A DNA stretch of 64,000 nt, from NCBI GenBank assembly GCA_900471815.1, contig UICE01000008.1:124001-188000 (forward strand). The letters run 5' to 3'. How positions within the stretch are numbered: position 1 is the first letter of the stretch; each line of letters starts with the position of its first letter. Under the pieces are notes generated by a model. That model did not search any database. It saw nothing but the letters and a program-made list of their open reading frames with translations, and was not told where the DNA came from. Both the position numbers and the translations under genes were made by a program. The DNA is from Hyphomicrobiales bacterium. GTDB lineage: Bacteria; Pseudomonadota; Alphaproteobacteria; Rhizobiales; Rhizobiaceae. This document shows, piece after piece, positions 52,685 through 61,259 of the stretch.

Positions 52685-54331
52685 ATGGAAAAGAACCTAA
52701 GACAGACTTTTGAGCAGCTGGGCGCAGCGTTGAAAAAGCTTGGAGCCCGGCGGCTTATTGCGCTGGGCATCATCGGTGTGACGCTTTTTGCCACTATTCT
52801 TGCCTCTAGTTTTTATCTTAACCGGCCGCAATATGAGACACTCTATGTCGGGCTGAGCCGCGATGACGTTAATCGCATGGGTATGGCCTTGGGCGAAGCG
52901 GGCATACCGTTCGATGTCAAGTCAGACGGAACATCGGTTCTGGTGCCATTCGGCAAGGCCGATCAGGCGCGTATGTACCTTGCAGAAAAGGGCCTGCCGA
53001 CAAGCAACAATGCCGGTTACGAACTTTTCGACAATATGGGCTCGCTGGGCCTCACATCCTTCATGCAGGAAATCACGCGGGTGCGCGCGCTTGAAGGCGA
53101 GATATCACGGACCATTCAGGCCATACGCGGGATCAAGGCATCGCGAGTGCACATTGTCTTGCCGGAGAAAGGCAGTTTCCGTCGCGGCGATCAAGCTCCC
53201 TCCGCGTCGGTTGTCATCCGCACCGAAGGCGATTTCGCAATTGAATCCGCGCAATCCATACGCCAGCTTGTGGCAGCGGCCGTTCCGCAATTGACTGCCT
53301 CGGAAGTCACGATCCTCGATACGAATGGCAGGCTGCTGGCTTCCAAGGATGACGGCACCAATGCCGGTGCAGTCATGTCCGCCACGCTGGAGCAGAATGT
53401 CTCGTCATCCGTTGACGAGAATATCCGCAAGGCGCTTGCGCCCTATCTGGGCGTTGGGCATTTCCAGACAAGCGTTCAGGTGGCACTGGATACGGATCGG
53501 CGTCAGACAAATGAGACAGTGTTCGACCCTGAATCGCGCGTCGAACGCTCGGTTCGCGTGGTGCGCGAAAGTGGCGATTCGAAAAATTCCACCAGTGACA
53601 ATGCGACAGGTGTGGAACAGAACATTCCACAGGAAGAGATTGCCAGCAGAAATGGCGACAGCGCCACTGAAAAAACCGACAAGCGTGAAGAACTGACCAA
53701 TTACGAGCTGAACTCGAAGACGGTTTCGACCACGAGTGACAGCTATCAGATCAAGCGCCTTTCGATTGCGGTCGTGGTTGATCAGGCGCGATTGCTGGCG
53801 ACTGCCGGTGAGACTCCGCCGCCGGCCAACTTCGTGGATCAGCAGATTGCCAAGATTACGCAATTGGTCGCAACCGCCGCCGGTCTTGATACCAAGCGCG
53901 GCGATGTGATCAATGTTACAGCTGTGAACTTCCTGGAAGCGGCCGACGAGCAACTGCAACCGGCTTCAACACCCATATCGGAATTGATCTTCCGGCAGAC
54001 AGGTACGCTCATCAATGCTGCGGCGCTGATTGCGGCGGTCGGTTTGGTACTCTGGTTTGGCGTGCGTCCATTGATGCGCGAAATGAGCAATCAGCAGAAC
54101 GCTTTGCAGCTGGCGGACGAGCCGAGTTTCGCTGTGCCGGGTCTTGCACCGGCAAACAATCTTCCTGCTGTTGCTGCTGCAAATGCCGAGCAAAGTGCGC
54201 CCTATGATGATCTCAGCGAGTTAAGACGCCGCATGCGCGTTCCGGCCCAGAACAGGCTGGAGCAGATGATCGACATGGATGAGGAGCGCGTAGCTGCCAT
54301 CCTCAAGCAATGGGTGCATGAAGCGGCATGA
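52685..54331 (+). CDS. fliF: Flagellar MS-ring protein FliF
   Basis: 548 residues from ATG 52685, preceded by GGTGGGA; GTG at 52667 is an upstream alternative. First helix near 22-45 (RLIALGIIGVTLFATILASS), then ring-building domains with YETLYVGLSRDDVNRMGMAL, ALEGEISRTIQAIRGIKASR, a long periplasmic part, and the second helix near 440-455 (GTLINAAALIAAVGLVLWFG). The cytoplasmic tail binds FliG. First gene of the fliF-fliH-like-motB-motC-fliK operon. Confidence 0.96.
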   Translation: MEKNLRQTFEQLGAALKKLGARRLIALGIIGVTLFATILASSFYLNRPQYETLYVGLSRDDVNRMGMALGEAGIPFDVKSDGTSVLVPFGKADQARMYLAEKGLPTSNNAGYELFDNMGSLGLTSFMQEITRVRALEGEISRTIQAIRGIKASRVHIVLPEKGSFRRGDQAPSASVVIRTEGDFAIESAQSIRQLVAAAVPQLTASEVTILDTNGRLLASKDDGTNAGAVMSATLEQNVSSSVDENIRKALAPYLGVGHFQTSVQVALDTDRRQTNETVFDPESRVERSVRVVRESGDSKNSTSDNATGVEQNIPQEEIASRNGDSATEKTDKREELTNYELNSKTVSTTSDSYQIKRLSIAVVVDQARLLATAGETPPPANFVDQQIAKITQLVATAAGLDTKRGDVINVTAVNFLEAADEQLQPASTPISELIFRQTGTLINAAALIAAVGLVLWFGVRPLMREMSNQQNALQLADEPSFAVPGLAPANNLPAVAAANAEQSAPYDDLSELRRRMRVPAQNRLEQMIDMDEERVAAILKQWVHEAA

Positions 54332-54993
54332 CGGCATCCCAACCCAGATCCATTGCCAGCATGCTGACGGATTTCACGCCGCAGCATGTGCCTGCCGATC
54401 GCGTGACGGTATTTACCGCACCTGGCGAGCGGATAACAATCAAAACCGATATTGACGATTCTCCTGAAGAGGTAGTCGAACTCATCGACTATGAACTCAA
54501 GATCAAGGAGGCATTTGCTGCGGGCAGGGAGTCGGGGCAGGTTGAAGCTTCGGTTCTGTTCGAGGCTGAAAAGGTCAGGTTGGAGCGGGAGTTTCAAGAA
54601 CAGCTTGCCGGAGCTGAAGTGACGTTTCTGGAGCAGACGGGAGCGCGCATTTCAGCGCAATTGGATGAAGGGCTGAAGACGATTGCGTCTGATCTTTCCG
54701 GCTCGCTTGCTGCGGTGCTTGTTCCACTGATTGAAGTCAATATGCGGGAACGTGCGGTAAGTGCGTTCGCAAGCGAAATAGAGCGACTGACCATGGGATA
54801 TGAAGGGATTACCGCGAAGATCAGCGGCCCATCGCATCTTCTGGACGTGCTTCGCAACCGGCCCGGCTTTGATCTTACGCGTTTTTCTCTGTCAGAGGCA
54901 AACCAGGCAGAGCTGTCCCTGCGGCTTGACGATACGGTTATCGAGACACGGCTTGGCCGTCTGATCGATAGTTTGAGAGATCACATCCGATGA
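54328..54993 (+). CDS. Probable FliH-like export ATPase regulator
   Basis: 221 residues, predicted all-helical with a central coiled coil (FEAEKVRLEREFQEQLAGAE) and an FliH/HrpE-like C-terminal half (LVPLIEVNMRERAVSAFASE). It follows fliF with a four-base overlap, the position where many flagellar operons place fliH, and no other FliH is in the window. FliH binds FliI and controls its ATPase. The match is by architecture and context rather than sequence identity. Confidence 0.6.
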   Translation: MTASQPRSIASMLTDFTPQHVPADRVTVFTAPGERITIKTDIDDSPEEVVELIDYELKIKEAFAAGRESGQVEASVLFEAEKVRLEREFQEQLAGAEVTFLEQTGARISAQLDEGLKTIASDLSGSLAAVLVPLIEVNMRERAVSAFASEIERLTMGYEGITAKISGPSHLLDVLRNRPGFDLTRFSLSEANQAELSLRLDDTVIETRLGRLIDSLRDHIR

Positions 54994-56225
54994 ACATTGA
55001 TCCCGAAACGCATCGCGAAATTGTTATCGTGCGTCGTGGCCGAGGCGATGGCGAAGACAGTCATCACGGCGGTGTCTGGAAGATTGCCTATGCTGACTTC
55101 ATGACGGCAATGATGGCATTCTTCCTCGTCATGTGGCTCATCAATGCTGCTAACGAGGAAACCAAAGCGGCTGTTGCCAGCTATTTCAATCCCGTAAAAT
55201 TGATGGACCGTAACGCCAGACCAAAGGGTATTCAGGACTCTGACGAGGAAAAGGGCAAGGTCCGCTTCGAACGTCCCGATTCCACCGATGCGGAAACAAA
55301 GAGTTCTCGCAACGACCGTGATACTGAGACGCAGCCAGAACGCGAAGAGCGGCAGATATTCAAAGATCCCTATGCGGTTCTTGCGGAGATCGCCACGGAT
55401 TCTGGTGTCCTCCAGAACCGGTCCGTCGCGGGTGCCGGTGGCATTAATCGTGCTGGTCCAATGACCGGTGCGGAAGGCGGTGAGGCCTATCGGGATCCCT
55501 TCAATCCCAACTATTGGACTAACCGGGCGGATGATGAAATTTTCCCTCTGACGGATAGCCCGCCCGTGCCACCCCCATCCTATGAAAAAAGCGCTAGCGT
55601 CAAAAAGGACGCCTCCAAACAGGAGTCGGCAACGATTGAACAGGCATCGCTGGCACAACGGTTGAGCGCTGGCGATATAAAACCCGATCCCGCCGCCAAG
55701 TCTGTCGAGGGCAAGAAAGCTGCTGGTCAGACGGGCACGGAAGGCAAGCGGGAGATGAGTCCAGCTGAGATTGCCCAAAAGCTTGCTGCGGAAATCGCAA
55801 AGACCGGCATTGCAGATGAGAAAAATGCGCCGGAGGTGACAGTGGTCCCCACCAATGAAGGCGTTATGATTCAGCTGACTGACAAAGTTGACTATGGCAT
55901 GTTTGCCATTGGCTCGGCAAAGCCTGACAAGCGCGTCGTGCAGGTGCTGGATGAGATCGGCAAGATCATCGCCTCCCGCAAGGGTGATGTTGTCATCAGC
56001 GGTCATACCGATGCGCGACCGTTCAAGAGCGATAGCTATGACAATTGGCGTTTGTCCTCGGCGCGTGCCCATATGGCTTATTATATGCTGACGCGGGGCG
56101 GTCTCGACGCAAAGCGTATTCTTCGAATTGACGGTTATGCGGATCGCGACCCAAAGATTGCGTCGGATCCCTATGCAGCTCAAAATCGCCGGATCGATAT
56201 TTTTCTTAAAACGGTTGGCAGATGA
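54990..56225 (+). CDS. motB: Flagellar stator protein MotB
   Basis: 411 residues. The single helix holds the proton-binding Asp36 in KIAYADFMTAMMAFFLVMWL. A long linker of about 200 charged residues (rhizobial type) is followed by the OmpA-like peptidoglycan-binding domain from about residue 290, with VVISGHTDARPF, YDNWRLSSARAHMAYYML and YADRDPKIASDPYAAQNRRI. It works with MotA, whose gene lies far upstream in a separate operon. Confidence 0.96.
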   Translation: MNIDPETHREIVIVRRGRGDGEDSHHGGVWKIAYADFMTAMMAFFLVMWLINAANEETKAAVASYFNPVKLMDRNARPKGIQDSDEEKGKVRFERPDSTDAETKSSRNDRDTETQPEREERQIFKDPYAVLAEIATDSGVLQNRSVAGAGGINRAGPMTGAEGGEAYRDPFNPNYWTNRADDEIFPLTDSPPVPPPSYEKSASVKKDASKQESATIEQASLAQRLSAGDIKPDPAAKSVEGKKAAGQTGTEGKREMSPAEIAQKLAAEIAKTGIADEKNAPEVTVVPTNEGVMIQLTDKVDYGMFAIGSAKPDKRVVQVLDEIGKIIASRKGDVVISGHTDARPFKSDSYDNWRLSSARAHMAYYMLTRGGLDAKRILRIDGYADRDPKIASDPYAAQNRRIDIFLKTVGR

Positions 56226-57427
56226 GAGTGAGGCGCTATCATCTTGTGTTGATACTGGGTTTGTTCGGTTTGATGCAGGCACAGGCACGAGCGGATATGC
56301 TTGCACCAGAGCCATATCTTCTGGTGCGGTCAATGCGCATGTTGCAGGACCAGGTAGCATCTGGAAAGCCGGAAGCGTTGCCGATGCTCAACCGGGTTCT
56401 TGCGCATGTTTCTCGTCAGTTTAAAGAGGCCAAACCGGAGGCTTGGGACAAGCCGGCCAATGCCTATGCGCTTTTCATCTATCTGCTGAATGGTGGCAAT
56501 CCTGATGTTGTACGCGGCATCATTGCCACGCTGAAGCCTGATCAGATCAATCCTAAACTTATCGCCGGATCATTGGCCTATGCAGATGGCGATGCGCTTC
56601 GCATTGTCGAGAACTTTCAGGAACTGCCGCCAAATCTGCCAGCAGAACTCAACGCTTCGATCTATTTGGTAACGGCATCTCAACTCGCTTCGATTGATGC
56701 GATTACAGCTCTCAAGCGCCTCGACTATATACGGCTGAATGCGCCGGGAACGCTGCTGGAGGAGGCCGCACTGCGCCGCGGTCTCAGCATCGCCGCTGGT
56801 CTTGGCGAGAAAGACAAGCTGCTATATCTGTCCAGAAACTACCTGCAACGCTTTGAACGATCACCATATTCGGAAGATTTCTATCGCCAGCTTGTCGACG
56901 CCTTGCTGAAGCTGAAGGACAAAATCAGCGAGGAGGAAATCAAGGATCTGGCAGTGCTGGCTTGGCCGGGCGCCCGAATGCCCTTTTACTTGCGCCTCGC
57001 CCGTAGCTCTATTGTGAATGGTGATCTGGTCCGTGCCCGGTTTGCCGCGCGGGAAGCGGAAGAACTGGCCACTGCGCTCAAAGCCGACAACACACAGGCA
57101 AGGCTTTACCTTGCTGTGAGCAATGTCGGTTCCGATGAGACCGGAGAAGCGGGCAGAATATTGTCCAGCCTGCCAAAGGATCGTCTGCATGGCCGCGACG
57201 TAAACCTACTTGAAGCGGCCATGGCCATGGCGGGGAAAATAACCGAACAACCGCGTGTGACGTCAGCTGCCATGGAGCCCCAAACTATCCCCACGCCAGA
57301 GATCGCCACGCAGACGCCGCAAAAGACGCGCCAGCCGCCAGCCGTCGATACGGAAGATGCAATGATTAAAGAAACGCGCAAGAAGCTCGATGCGATCGAC
57401 GCAATTCTTGGAAAGGCCGGGAAATGA
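56222..57427 (+). CDS. motC: Periplasmic motor protein MotC
   Basis: 401 residues. Signal peptide (LIL...QAQARA-D), then a helical domain: EPYLLVRSMRMLQDQVASGK, AWDKPANAYALFIYLLNGGN and GTLLEEAALRRGLSIAAGLG. The C-terminus is Gln/Pro-rich. MotC is found in rhizobia and is required for motility with MotB; MotE acts as its chaperone. Overlaps motB and fliK by four bases. Confidence 0.93.
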   Translation: MRVRRYHLVLILGLFGLMQAQARADMLAPEPYLLVRSMRMLQDQVASGKPEALPMLNRVLAHVSRQFKEAKPEAWDKPANAYALFIYLLNGGNPDVVRGIIATLKPDQINPKLIAGSLAYADGDALRIVENFQELPPNLPAELNASIYLVTASQLASIDAITALKRLDYIRLNAPGTLLEEAALRRGLSIAAGLGEKDKLLYLSRNYLQRFERSPYSEDFYRQLVDALLKLKDKISEEEIKDLAVLAWPGARMPFYLRLARSSIVNGDLVRARFAAREAEELATALKADNTQARLYLAVSNVGSDETGEAGRILSSLPKDRLHGRDVNLLEAAMAMAGKITEQPRVTSAAMEPQTIPTPEIATQTPQKTRQPPAVDTEDAMIKETRKKLDAIDAILGKAGK

Positions 57428-58704
57428 CGATCGGATCCAATATGCCTTTCAAGCTGAAGTTGCAGACGCCGGTGCGGGCTACAAAGGAAGAGACGCAAGG
57501 CAACTTCCAGGAAATGCTTGGAGCCAAAGAGCTGCAACCTAATTTTGGATTGCTTTTGGAGGCCGTCAAGCCACACCGGAACAGCGTTTTAAACCACATT
57601 CCTGGTGACGAAAAAAGCGCTGGGCCAGACAGCCCGCCCGATCACAGGGATGAGGAATCCATGTCGCTTACACAGAGTGCTTTCACGCAACCAATTATTG
57701 CGTTGGAGCAAATGCTGGATAGGCGGCAAGGTGATAAAACCGCTTTTGCCCCCGATACCTTGATTGACCAGCAGGGCTTGCAAGGAGCAGTGTCCGTGAC
57801 AGATTCGGATGCTGCTGAATTGACGCTGGGAAACAATGACATCCCGCCACAGACAGATGCTGCAGATGTTCTTGCAGACAAAGAACAAGCGCCGAAGCAA
57901 GTGCCAGAGCGCTCAGGCAGACTTTCCGTCTCATCCGCGCCTCCTGTATCCGAACAAGCCCCATTCGAGCCCGCATTGCCAACTCTTGTCTCCGCAAAGC
58001 AGCAGGAGATCGATGGCGCCAGCTCTGCCATAGCGTCAAAGGCGGTAAAACCGGAGAAACAGGATCCCAATCCGGTGACGGAGACATTGCAGGACGTGAT
58101 TGCGGCGTCTGACACGAACACATCCCAGCAGGCTGCTCCTTCATTGCCACAAGCCACGGCAAAACCCTTGATGGGAAATATCGCGATGGTTACGGTACCG
58201 GCCAATTCACCGGCTGTCACCGGCATAGAAGTGGTTTTTGATCGCACCACGGGTGCTGCAAGGACGCTGGTCATTCAATTGCAGCCCGTCGAACTCGGCA
58301 CTGTAACGGCCAGACTGCGCCTGACATCCGAGGGAATGCATATCCAGATTGCTGCGGCGAGCACTGCAATGGCCGAACATTTATCGAATGATCGTGAGGC
58401 CCTGGGCAAAGCGCTGCACCGCGCTGGCGTTACGGATGATGCATCCAATGTCACAATATCCATTATAGACCGCTCGCAGGCAGGTGCTGGGAACCCTCAA
58501 GCCGGTCAGCAAAATCTTAACGGGCAAGATCCGCAACAGCTCGGCGCGCGCGGCAATAATCAGGGCCAATCAGGTTTCCAGAATACGCCGGAAGATCGAA
58601 CCACCCATCAAAGTTTTTCCGCAGACGTTGCACCGGATGACCATGTCGAATTACCGGCAAAGCCAGGCGCTCAAATTCGTTCTTCGCGCGGGCTCGTCGT
58701 TTAA
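57424..58704 (+). CDS. fliK: Flagellar hook-length control protein FliK (MotD)
   Basis: 426 residues. The first 260 residues are disordered and rich in Pro, Gln, Ser and Ala. The C-terminal Flg_hook domain shows TLVIQLQPVELGTVTARLRL with GMHIQIAAASTAMAEHLSND and REALGKALHRAGVTDDASNV. FliK measures hook length and switches export specificity through FlhB; it was first called MotD in rhizobia. It ends the fliF operon. Confidence 0.92.
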   Translation: MTIGSNMPFKLKLQTPVRATKEETQGNFQEMLGAKELQPNFGLLLEAVKPHRNSVLNHIPGDEKSAGPDSPPDHRDEESMSLTQSAFTQPIIALEQMLDRRQGDKTAFAPDTLIDQQGLQGAVSVTDSDAAELTLGNNDIPPQTDAADVLADKEQAPKQVPERSGRLSVSSAPPVSEQAPFEPALPTLVSAKQQEIDGASSAIASKAVKPEKQDPNPVTETLQDVIAASDTNTSQQAAPSLPQATAKPLMGNIAMVTVPANSPAVTGIEVVFDRTTGAARTLVIQLQPVELGTVTARLRLTSEGMHIQIAAASTAMAEHLSNDREALGKALHRAGVTDDASNVTISIIDRSQAGAGNPQAGQQNLNGQDPQQLGARGNNQGQSGFQNTPEDRTTHQSFSADVAPDDHVELPAKPGAQIRSSRGLVV

Positions 58705-59165
58705 TTCGCACCTGACTGTCGGTTTGCCTATGCCGTCACCAGTCCGTGGGGACCAGGCCGCGTGCGCGCACGCCATGATTGCACCAAAAACGAAGTTGGC
58801 AGCGAGGCATTGCGGGGCGGGCAATGAACATCATGCAGAAAAATTATGTTTGCCGGGTAATGGAACATATGACGCAAGCGAGCGCAAAAACTGGACTCCT
58901 GGCAGGCGCATCTTTTGCAATAAGGGACCACGTTAATACACGGTAATAAAACGTGAATTTTATTTCCCGTTGGCAATTTGTTAAACTTATTGCGTCAGCT
59001 TTGCTACAGCCGCCGTGTCGGCTTTTCCCCCAAGTCCAGCTATTATACCACTTCATTCCGACTCCCAATTAATTAGGAACAATTAGTTGGGGATTGTCGA
59101 CAACTCCTTACCACCGCTACGTGTGTCGTGCTTGGGGTTAAGTTACTGATTCGGAAGGTGGGGTT
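58705..59165. other. Non-coding gap between fliK and ftcR with several dyads
   Basis: 461 bases with no gene I can support. It contains a 14-bp perfect palindrome GCGTGCGCGCACGC (58760-58773), an AT-rich stretch (58935-59000), a strong inverted repeat at 59063-59090 (CCAATTAATT loop AGGAAC, AATTAGTTGG) and the palindrome TTGTCGACAA (59093-59102). A 40-codon open frame at 58824-58946 has no recognisable product. The dyads close to ftcR are probable regulator sites. Confidence 0.5.
59063..59102. promoter_or_regulatory. Dyad elements upstream of ftcR
   Basis: The first dyad pairs CCCAATTAATT (59063-59073) with AATTAGTTGGG (59080-59090): 11 pairs, one G-U. The second is the 10-bp palindrome TTGTCGACAA (59093-59102). 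Both lie 63-103 bases before the ftcR GTG. They may be operators for a regulator such as the VjbR-like protein or an autoregulated site. Confidence 0.45.
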
Positions 59166-59837
59166 GTGATTGTAGTCGTCGACGAACGAAGTCTGGTGAC
59201 GAGTGGGTATTCTGCATGGTTCGCCCGAGAGGGCATAACGACAACCGGGTTTTCTCCGAACGATTTTGGTGAGTGGGTCGCCACCGTTCAGGAGCAAGAT
59301 ATTATGGCAGTGGAAGCATTTCTGATAGGGGAGTGCGCGAACCGCAGCCAGTTTCCACATAAAATTCGTGAACGTTGCTCGGCTCCCGTGATCGCTGTCA
59401 ACGACACCCAATCGCTGGAAAACACGCTGGAGCTTTTCCAGGCTGGCGTCGATGATGTTGTGCGCAAGCCCATGCATGTTCGCGAGATTTTGGCCCGGAT
59501 CAATGCAATTCGTAGACGTTACGGCAATGGCAGCAGTGGAACCCAGATCGGGCCGATCAAGATTTTCTCCGACGGGCGCGATCCGCAGGTCAATGGGGTT
59601 GATTTTTCCTTGCCGCGCCGCGAACGCCGTATCCTTGAATATCTGATTGCCAACCGCGGACGGCGGTTGAACAAGGCCCAGATATTCAATGCGATCTATG
59701 GAATCTTCGATAGTGAAGTCGAAGAAAGCGTTGTCGAGAGCCATATCAGCAAGCTGCGCAAGAAACTGCGTGAGCAGCTTGGATATGATCCGATCGATTC
59801 AAAACGCTTCCTTGGCTATTGCATAAATCTCGACTGA
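59166..59837 (+). CDS. ftcR: Flagellar transcriptional regulator FtcR/Rem (OmpR-type)
   Basis: 223 residues from a GTG start. The receiver domain (1-115) has VVVDERSL with acidic residues and [15 protein letters not shown] with the conserved Lys, but the usual phospho-accepting Asp position is Glu50 ([11 protein letters not shown]), so it may act without phosphorylation. The winged-helix domain (about 130-223) has [20 protein letters not shown] and [20 protein letters not shown]. In Brucella FtcR activates flagellar genes including fliF; Rem is the Sinorhizobium counterpart. It precedes flgE. Confidence 0.94.
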   Translation: MIVVVDERSLVTSGYSAWFAREGITTTGFSPNDFGEWVATVQEQDIMAVEAFLIGECANRSQFPHKIRERCSAPVIAVNDTQSLENTLELFQAGVDDVVRKPMHVREILARINAIRRRYGNGSSGTQIGPIKIFSDGRDPQVNGVDFSLPRRERRILEYLIANRGRRLNKAQIFNAIYGIFDSEVEESVVESHISKLRKKLREQLGYDPIDSKRFLGYCINLD

Positions 59838-59900
59838 AGACCGGCGAGTGCCGCCGATCTTGATCAATCGAATTTTTTTAGCTTCTCTCAGTGATTCCCA

Positions 59901-59917
59901 CGTCAGCTTCGCGCAAG
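59901..59917 (+). promoter_or_regulatory. Proposed FtcR/Rem operator, flgE operon
   Basis: CGTCAGCTTCGCGCAAG, the clearest copy of the shared element, ends 48 bases before the flgE ATG. CATAAC follows eight bases later as a -10-like sequence. Confidence 0.6.
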
Positions 59918-59965
59918 TATCGAGGCATAACGATTCTGGACTGAATCGCGCTTTAGGAGACGGAA

Positions 59966-61228
59966 ATGAGCCTTTACGGAATGATGCGAACCGGCGTGTC
60001 GGGTATGAACGGTCAAGCCAACCGGCTGTCCACGGTATCCGAGAATATCGCCAACTCGAGCACGACCGGCTATAAGCGCGCGAGCACCGAGTTTTCTTCG
60101 CTTGTTCTTCCCAGTTCCGGCGGCTCCTACAATTCCGGTGGGGTCGAAACTACCGTTCGCCACCATATTTCTGATGATGGCCCGCTGCGTTTCACGACAT
60201 CCTCCACTGATCTTGCCTTGAAAGGCAGGGGCTTCTTCATCGTCAGCAATGCCAATGGAACGCCTTACCTGACACGTGCCGGTTCGTTCGTTCCTGATGC
60301 TGCCGGAAATCTGGTCAATACTGCCGGGTTTTACCTGATGGGGTATCCCATTACCAACGGCAACGTAAATCCGGTAGCCAATGGCTATCAGGGTCTGGAG
60401 AAGATCAATCTCTCGCAAAACGATCTGATCGCTGACCCGAGCCGCAAAGGCGTCTTTACGGCGAATTTGCCGGCAGGCGCTGAGATTATACCCGCTGCCG
60501 ACCGGCCACCTGCAAATACAACGGCTACGGCAAAATTTACCGCCAAATCGTCGGTTCAAACCTATGACAATCTGGGCAATGTCGTTGTTCTGGATATTTA
60601 CTACACCAAGACGGCGGACAACCAATGGGAGGCCGCCGTTTATAACAAGGCCAATGCATCGGCAACGGGCGGGTTCCCTTATACGCCAGCGGCTCCGCTA
60701 ACAACCGAGACATTCAACTTTGATGCCCTGACAGGTAAGCTCACATCGGCGGACAAGTCGATTTCCGTTGTCGTTCCAAATGGCCAGCCGCTCGAAATCG
60801 ACTTTTCCGGCACGAAGCAACTGGCTGGCGACTACAATCCCATTCAGGTCAAGATCGATGGCAATTCGCCCAGTCCGATTGAAGACGTGACGATCGGCGC
60901 CGATGGTATCGTGGTGGCCAACTACAAGAACGGCACGACCCGTCCGATCTACCAGATCGCGCTCGCGGATGTGCCCAGCCCCGACAACCTTCAGGTTCTG
61001 TCAGGCAATGTGTTCTCGACCAGTGCCGATTCCGGTGAAGTTCAGGTGGGCTTTGCCGGCAAGGGAAGCTTTGGCAGCATCACGTCAGAAGCCCTTGAGG
61101 AATCCAATGCGGATATTGCGCAGGATCTTACGGAAATGATCGAAGCGCAGAGAAACTATACGGCAAACTCCAAAGTCTTTCAGACCGGTGCGGACTTGAT
61201 GGACGTGCTGGTCAATCTGAAACGATAG
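59966..61228 (+). CDS. flgE: Flagellar hook protein FlgE
   Basis: 420 residues. N-terminal MYGM-like start (MSLYGMMRTGVSGMNGQANR), rod-family motif STVSENIANSSTTGYKRAST, DLALKGRGFFIVSNANGTPY, and the C-terminal TEMIEAQRNYTANSKVFQTG. FlgE builds the hook. An AGGAGA ribosome site precedes the ATG. Followed by flgK and flgL in the same orientation. Confidence 0.97.
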   Translation: MSLYGMMRTGVSGMNGQANRLSTVSENIANSSTTGYKRASTEFSSLVLPSSGGSYNSGGVETTVRHHISDDGPLRFTTSSTDLALKGRGFFIVSNANGTPYLTRAGSFVPDAAGNLVNTAGFYLMGYPITNGNVNPVANGYQGLEKINLSQNDLIADPSRKGVFTANLPAGAEIIPAADRPPANTTATAKFTAKSSVQTYDNLGNVVVLDIYYTKTADNQWEAAVYNKANASATGGFPYTPAAPLTTETFNFDALTGKLTSADKSISVVVPNGQPLEIDFSGTKQLAGDYNPIQVKIDGNSPSPIEDVTIGADGIVVANYKNGTTRPIYQIALADVPSPDNLQVLSGNVFSTSADSGEVQVGFAGKGSFGSITSEALEESNADIAQDLTEMIEAQRNYTANSKVFQTGADLMDVLVNLKR

Positions 61229-61259
61229 CTGAACTTATAATGGGAATTGGACAAAGGGC

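Noticed and set aside
58873-58888. CGCAAG...CGCAAA pair resembling the proposed flagellar operator upstream of ftcR
   Set aside because: The half-sites are 10, not 11, bases apart, the spacer does not match and it lies nearly 300 bases from the ftcR start.
58824-58946. 40-codon open frame on the + strand (MNIMQKNYVCRVMEHM...) between fliK and ftcR
   Set aside because: No ribosome site of note, no recognisable family, and the region is better explained as regulatory; a remnant of a lost gene cannot be excluded.
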